NCBI RefSeq assembly: GCF_010998615.1
Contig: NZ_JAAEAH010000091.1
Location: 1-36,787 of the forward strand
Length of the DNA stretch: 36,787 nt
Origin: Myxococcus sp. CA023
GTDB taxonomy: Bacteria > Myxococcota > Myxococcia > Myxococcales > Myxococcaceae
Direction: 5' to 3'
Within the stretch, counting starts at the first letter, position 1, and each line of letters opens with the position of its first letter. Positions 32,302 through 36,787 of this stretch are shown here, in pieces. Below the pieces are notes generated by a model. It was not told the DNA's origin and did not search any database. It worked only from the letters and a program-made list of their open reading frames with translations. Both the position numbers and the translations under genes were made by a program.

Positions 32302-32772
32302 ATGCCCCCTGCCCCCCTCTGCCCCTGCTCCTCCGGCCTGCGCTACCGCGAGTGCTGCGCGCCCTTCCACCGAGGCGAGGCCGAGCCGCCCGACGCCGAG
32401 CGCCTCATGCGCAGTCGCTACAGCGCCTTCGCCCTGCGCGAGGTGGCCTGGCTGTGGAAGACGCTGCACCCCCACCACCCGGACCGCGCGCGGCCCCAGG
32501 ACGAGGTGCTGCGCGAGCTGCGCGCCTTCGCCCAGGCGCACCAGTACCCGAAGCTGGTGGTGATGGACCGCCGGGAACCGGACGCGGACGGACTGGCGCA
32601 GGTGCTCTTCTTCGCCAAGGTGTTCGAGAAGGGAAAGGACCGCTCCTTCGTGGAGCGCTCCGACTTCCGCCACGACGGCACCGGCTGGCGCTACCTGTCC
32701 GGCGTGGCGCTGGCGCCCAAGGAGCTGACCGTCCCTCCTGAGTCCCTCACGCTCGCCACGTTCCCTCGCTAG
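32302..32772 (+). CDS. YchJ-family protein with N-terminal SEC-C zinc motif
   Basis: 156 residues. The SEC-C motif CPCSSGLRYRECC lies at residues 7-19 and binds zinc (C-x-C-x8-C-C). RLMRSRYSAFALREVAWLW and the C-terminal FVERSDFRHDGTGWRYLSG are diagnostic of the YchJ/UPF0225 group. The NTF2-like body follows the zinc knuckle. The role is unclear; SEC-C motifs in SecA bind SecB and ribosomes. The start has only a weak site (CGGACCGCACC). Divergent from uppP, 114 bases apart. Confidence 0.92.
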   Translation: MPPAPLCPCSSGLRYRECCAPFHRGEAEPPDAERLMRSRYSAFALREVAWLWKTLHPHHPDRARPQDEVLRELRAFAQAHQYPKLVVMDRREPDADGLAQVLFFAKVFEKGKDRSFVERSDFRHDGTGWRYLSGVALAPKELTVPPESLTLATFPR

Positions 32773-32834
32773 GTGGGCGTCTGAAAGTGGATGGAGCAGG
32801 CTGTCCGCCTGCCCTCGGGGGCGGCAGTCTCTCG

Positions 32835-32863
32835 TTGAAATGAAGGGGTCCTTTTCGTAGGTT
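32835..32863 (+). promoter_or_regulatory. Candidate sigma-70-type promoter for ahcY
   Basis: TTGAAA (32835-32840) and TAGGTT (32858-32863) are separated by 17 bases. Transcription would start near 32870, just before helix P1 of the riboswitch, which supports the assignment. Confidence 0.6.
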
Positions 32864-32872
32864 CCCCGCTGA

Positions 32873-32938
32873 CTTCGAGGAGCGCTGCGAGGCCGGACAC
32901 GGCCCCAGGCTCGAAGCGGAATCACCCAACGGCGCTCA
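32873..32938 (+). promoter_or_regulatory. S-adenosylhomocysteine (SAH) riboswitch
   Basis: P1: CTTCGAG (32873-32879) pairs with CTCGAAG (32910-32916). P2: GGCCG (32891-32895) with CGGCC (32900-32904). The pseudoknot P4: GAGCGC (32880-32885) with GCGCTC (32932-32937). The conserved core strings GAGGAGCGCTGCGA, CCAGGCTCG and AACGGCGCTC match the SAH riboswitch consensus. This class turns on SAH-clearing genes when SAH builds up. It stands 98 bases before the ahcY start, the classic setting. Confidence 0.93.
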
Positions 32939-33035
32939 CCTGTACGCATCTCTTGCGAGGGTGAGTCGTCGCAGCATTCACACCGAACTTCCCCAAGCCC
33001 GGGACGCCGCGCCCGCTGGACCAGGAGCCATTGCC

Positions 33036-34466
<1,431 letters not shown>

Positions 34467-34479
34467 GCGGTCCGCTGTC

Positions 34480-34509
34480 GCCCTCGCCCCGGTGCATGCG
34501 GGCGAGGGC
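34480..34509 (+). terminator. Terminator-like hairpin after ahcY
   Basis: GCCCTCGCCC (34480-34489) pairs with GGGCGAGGGC (34500-34509): a perfect 10-bp stem with a 10-base loop, 13 bases past the ahcY stop, with no U-run. Confidence 0.6.
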
Positions 34510-34575
34510 CTCGCCGCGACGAAGCCTCGAGCCCCCGGGCTCGCGCGCCAGCGAAGCGCCCAGCCAGAAACACAA

Positions 34576-34606
34576 CGGGCCGCCTCCCTCCCTGGGAAGC
34601 GGCCCG
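34576..34606. terminator. Middle hairpin in the ahcY-metK gap
   Basis: CGGGCCGC (34576-34583) and GCGGCCCG (34599-34606) form an 8-bp stem, with TCCC/GGGA pairing inside. With one bulged A the stem can extend through CAC/GTG outside. Orientation is unclear. Confidence 0.45.
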
Positions 34607-34616
34607 TGTGCTTGCG

Positions 34617-34650
34617 GGCCCTCACGCGCCGGTGAGGCAGCGTGAGGGCC
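34617..34650 (-). terminator. Terminator-like hairpin after metK
   Basis: GGCCCTCACGC (34617-34627) and GCGTGAGGGCC (34640-34650) form a perfect 11-bp stem with a 12-base loop, 18 bases past the metK stop on the minus strand, with no U-run. Confidence 0.6.
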
Positions 34651-34668
34651 GAATCGAAGCGCCCTGTC

Positions 34669-35859
34669 TCAGACGGCCTTCAGGCGGCGGCCACCTGACG
34701 GCGTGGCGCCCTTGGCGGCATCCCGCAGCGCGTCCTTCTTCTCCTCGACGCGCTCCCAGGTGAACTCCTTCTCCGTACGGCCGAAGTGACCGTAGGCGGC
34801 GGTCTTCTGGTAGATGGGCCGCAGCAGGTTCAGGTACTCGGTGATTTCGCGCGGACGCAGGCCGAACGTCTTGCGGATGGCCAGGGCGATGCGCTCTTCC
34901 GGAACCGTGGCGGTGCCGAAGGTCTCCACCATGACGCTGACGGGCTCGGCCACGCCGATGGCGTAGGACACCTGCACCTCGCAGCGCCGGGCCAGGCCCG
35001 CGGCCACCACCGTCTTGGCGATGTGACGGCCCATGTACGCGGCCGAGCGGTCCACCTTGGACGGGTCCTTGCCGCTGAACGCGCCGCCACCGTGACGGCC
35101 CATGCCGCCGTAGGTGTCCACGATGATCTTCCGGCCCGTCAGGCCGGAGTCACCCATGGGGCCACCCACCACGAAGCGGCCGGTGGGGTTGATGAAGAAC
35201 TTCGTCTTGTTGTCGATGAGCTTCTTGGGCAGCGCCTTCGCGATGACGTCCTCGCGGATGGCCTCCTGGATCTTCTTGTTGGAGACCTCTTCGGAGTGCT
35301 GCGTGGACACCACCACCGCGTCGATGCGGACAGGGCGGCCGTCGCGGTACTCCACCGTCACCTGGCTCTTGCCGTCCGGGCGGATCCACGGGTGCTGCTT
35401 GCGACGCACATCCGCCAGGCGGCGGGTGATGGCGTGCGCGTAGTGGATGGGGGCCGGCATCAGCTCCGACGTCTCGTCGCAGGCGAAGCCGAACATCATG
35501 CCCTGGTCGCCGGCGCCCTGGTCCTTCTTGTTGTCGACACCCCGGGCGATGTCCTGGCTCTGGCCTTCGATGGCCACCATGACGCCGCAGGTGTTGCCGT
35601 CGTAGCCCATGGAGCTGTCGGTGTACCCGATGCGGCAGATGGTGCTGCGGACGAGCTTCGGGATGTCCACGTAACAGTTCGTCGTCACCTCACCCGCGAC
35701 GATGGCCAGGCCCGTCTTGACGAGCGTCTCCACGGCGACGCGCGCCTGAGGGTCCTTGGCGATGATGGCATCCAGCACACCGTCGGAGATCTGGTCGGCG
35801 ATCTTGTCCGGGTGGCCTTCAGTGACGGATTCAGACGTGAACAGGAAGTCGGTAGGCAT
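34669..35859 (-). CDS. metK: S-adenosylmethionine synthetase (methionine adenosyltransferase)
   Basis: 396 residues, standard length. It makes SAM from methionine and ATP in the cytoplasm. GHPDKIADQISDGVLDAI (residues 16-33) holds the His and Asp of the ATP/Mg site, GAGDQGMMFGFA is the hexapeptide-loop signature near 117-128, and GGGAFSGKDPSKVDRSAAY near 260-280 is the phosphate-binding P-loop-like signature. All the expected residues are present. The ATG at 35859 is at the conserved N-terminus (MPTDFLFTSESVTEGH). Monocistronic, convergent with ahcY; together they span SAM production and SAH removal. Confidence 0.97.
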   Translation of the reverse strand: MPTDFLFTSESVTEGHPDKIADQISDGVLDAIIAKDPQARVAVETLVKTGLAIVAGEVTTNCYVDIPKLVRSTICRIGYTDSSMGYDGNTCGVMVAIEGQSQDIARGVDNKKDQGAGDQGMMFGFACDETSELMPAPIHYAHAITRRLADVRRKQHPWIRPDGKSQVTVEYRDGRPVRIDAVVVSTQHSEEVSNKKIQEAIREDVIAKALPKKLIDNKTKFFINPTGRFVVGGPMGDSGLTGRKIIVDTYGGMGRHGGGAFSGKDPSKVDRSAAYMGRHIAKTVVAAGLARRCEVQVSYAIGVAEPVSVMVETFGTATVPEERIALAIRKTFGLRPREITEYLNLLRPIYQKTAAYGHFGRTEKEFTWERVEEKKDALRDAAKGATPSGGRRLKAV

Positions 35860-35898
35860 GTCGTCTCAGAGGCTGCGCTGACAGTGCGCGAAGGCCGG

Positions 35899-35928
35899 AC
35901 ACTAGACGTGGCGTCCTAGAGGAGTCAA
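35899..35928 (-). promoter_or_regulatory. Candidate sigma-70-type promoter for metK
   Basis: On the minus strand TTGACT (35928-35923) and TAGTGT (35904-35899) are 18 bases apart, giving a leader of about 30 bases before the ATG. That is too short for a SAM riboswitch, and none of the known folds is seen. Confidence 0.5.
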
Positions 35929-36097
35929 ACGCGCAAGAGCGCCGCATCATTCAACTTTTCGGAATCCGCCAGCGCGCGGCGACCAGGCGGATACGGCCGG
36001 ATGGCCGCCTCCCACCCCAGCATGAATTTCGCGAGGCGCCGGACGTTCCCTTGGGCTAACAGACGTCCGCGCATCCGCTCTGGAGGAACAGCCCGAC

Positions 36098-36673
36098 ATG
36101 AACGCCCGCTTCCGTACCCTCGCCTTCCTGGCCACCTTCGCCTTCGCCCTCCCCGCGCTCGCCGCGAAGGAAGACCCCATCGCCAAGCCGGTGAAGACCG
36201 TGGTGCAGTCCGTGCGCTACGAGCGCGACGCCCTGGCCCTCAAGCACTTCGGCAGCGAGGAGCAAGGCAAGTTCCTGCTCGGCGATAACTGGGGCAAGGG
36301 CACCGATGCGCAGCGCAAGGAGTTCGTCACGCTGTTCCAGGACCTCTTCGCGAACATCGCCTTCCCCCGTGTGCGGGAGAACTTCAAGAACCTGGACACC
36401 ATCACCTACGAGCCCTCGCAGGTGCAGGGCGCCGAGGCCACGGTGGCCTCCACCGTCTTCATCAAGCATCCGCTGAAGACGCAGGAGATGAAGCTCAAGT
36501 ACCGGCTGGTGAAGGAAGCCGCCGCCTGGAAGGTCGTGGACGTGACGGTGCTGGGCTCCTCCATGCTCCAGGACATCCGGGACACGCAGGTGAAGCCGCT
36601 GATGGAGAAGGGCGGCTGGGACCTGCTGCTGGAGCGCATGCGCACGGAGCTGGCGAAGGTGAAGAAGAAGTAG
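36098..36673 (+). CDS. MlaC/Ttg2D-family exported protein (phospholipid transport auxiliary)
   Basis: 191 residues. Signal peptide 1-22 (RTLAFLATFAFALPALAAKE, cleavage after ALA). The Ttg2/MlaC fold features are DAQRKEFVTLFQDLFAN near 69-86 and KLKYRLVKEAAAWKVVDVTV near 130-150, followed by a Lys-rich tail. MlaC is the periplasmic lipid shuttle between outer- and inner-membrane parts of the Mla system. The other mla genes are not in the window, so this may be a stand-alone copy. ATG follows GGAGGAA. The divergent gap to metK (238 bases) holds its promoter; I cannot pick boxes for this gene with confidence. Confidence 0.9.
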   Translation: MNARFRTLAFLATFAFALPALAAKEDPIAKPVKTVVQSVRYERDALALKHFGSEEQGKFLLGDNWGKGTDAQRKEFVTLFQDLFANIAFPRVRENFKNLDTITYEPSQVQGAEATVASTVFIKHPLKTQEMKLKYRLVKEAAAWKVVDVTVLGSSMLQDIRDTQVKPLMEKGGWDLLLERMRTELAKVKKK

Positions 36674-36686
36674 CCCGCACCTGCCC

Positions 36687-36717
36687 GGCGGCCGGGCCAC
36701 CAGGCTTCCCGGCCGCC
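36687..36717 (+). terminator. Strong terminator after the MlaC-like gene
   Basis: GGCGGCCGGG (36687-36696) pairs perfectly with CCCGGCCGCC (36708-36717) across an 11-base loop, followed by TCACTGTTTT. It lies 13 bases past the stop. An ATG at 36777 may open the next gene but is cut off by the window end. Confidence 0.75.
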
Positions 36718-36787
36718 TCACTGTTTTCGCGGGGTCCGCGCATCGCGTAGAGTCCCCCTCCCCCCGTGCCTGGCCGATGACCGACCC

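Noticed and set aside
35860..35960. Possible SAM riboswitch ahead of metK
   Set aside because: The leader after the likely promoter is about 30 bases and shows no known SAM fold.

Overview
This 36.8 kb window is about 70% GC and very gene dense, and it looks like a myxobacterium of the Myxococcus/Corallococcus type. The grounds are the codon bias, a SitA-type lipoprotein toxin with its immunity gene, a eukaryote-like Ser/Thr kinase with accessory domains, secreted HEAT-repeat proteins and small secreted peptidases. The first 44 bases are not genomic. They read as the end of an Illumina P7 / Nextera transposase adapter, so the window starts at a contig end and the first gene (DUF547) has lost its true 5' end.

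Layout. 1-44: adapter. 47-913: truncated DUF547 gene, convergent with a P-type cation ATPase (920-3745, minus). 4043-5128: Gfo/Idh/MocA oxidoreductase (minus), divergent from two coupled exported HEAT-repeat genes and a cysteine-rich secreted M23 metallopeptidase (5252-8006). 8072-9530: an island of clearly lower GC with a frameshifted remnant resembling an immunity protein and an orphan secreted protein. 9638-10183: VOC-fold protein, convergent with a tight minus-strand operon (13608-10191) of phosphomannomutase/phosphoglucomutase, FMN reductase, ROK glucokinase and a one-cysteine thiol peroxidase. 13748-15808: Ser/Thr kinase. 16009-17073: mannose-1-phosphate guanylyltransferase, divergent from a two-gene O-acetylation cassette (tandem SGNH protein plus MBOAT acyltransferase, 17252-21413). 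21815-25383: SulP transporter and arylsulfatase, facing a HAD hydrolase / ThrE-type exporter pair. 28188-30669: YCII protein and the SitA-like toxin/immunity pair. 30682-32187: Nudix CoA pyrophosphatase and UppP. 32302-36673: SEC-C protein, adenosylhomocysteinase behind an S-adenosylhomocysteine riboswitch, convergent metK, and an MlaC/Ttg2D-like exported protein.

How the genes work together. The sugar-phosphate genes (glucokinase, PMM/PGM, GDP-mannose synthesis) and the O-acetylation cassette suggest cell-surface polysaccharide production and modification, and UppP recycles the lipid carrier for such polymers. metK makes SAM, and ahcY removes the SAH left after methylation under riboswitch control. 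SulP plus sulfatase suggests sulfate scavenging. The strongest candidates for undescribed biology are the toxin/immunity pair with a GC break at its domain boundary, the tandem-SGNH/MBOAT cassette, the kinase with a HWD catalytic loop plus PilZ-like and J-like modules, the Tpx lacking its resolving cysteine, and the low-GC island.
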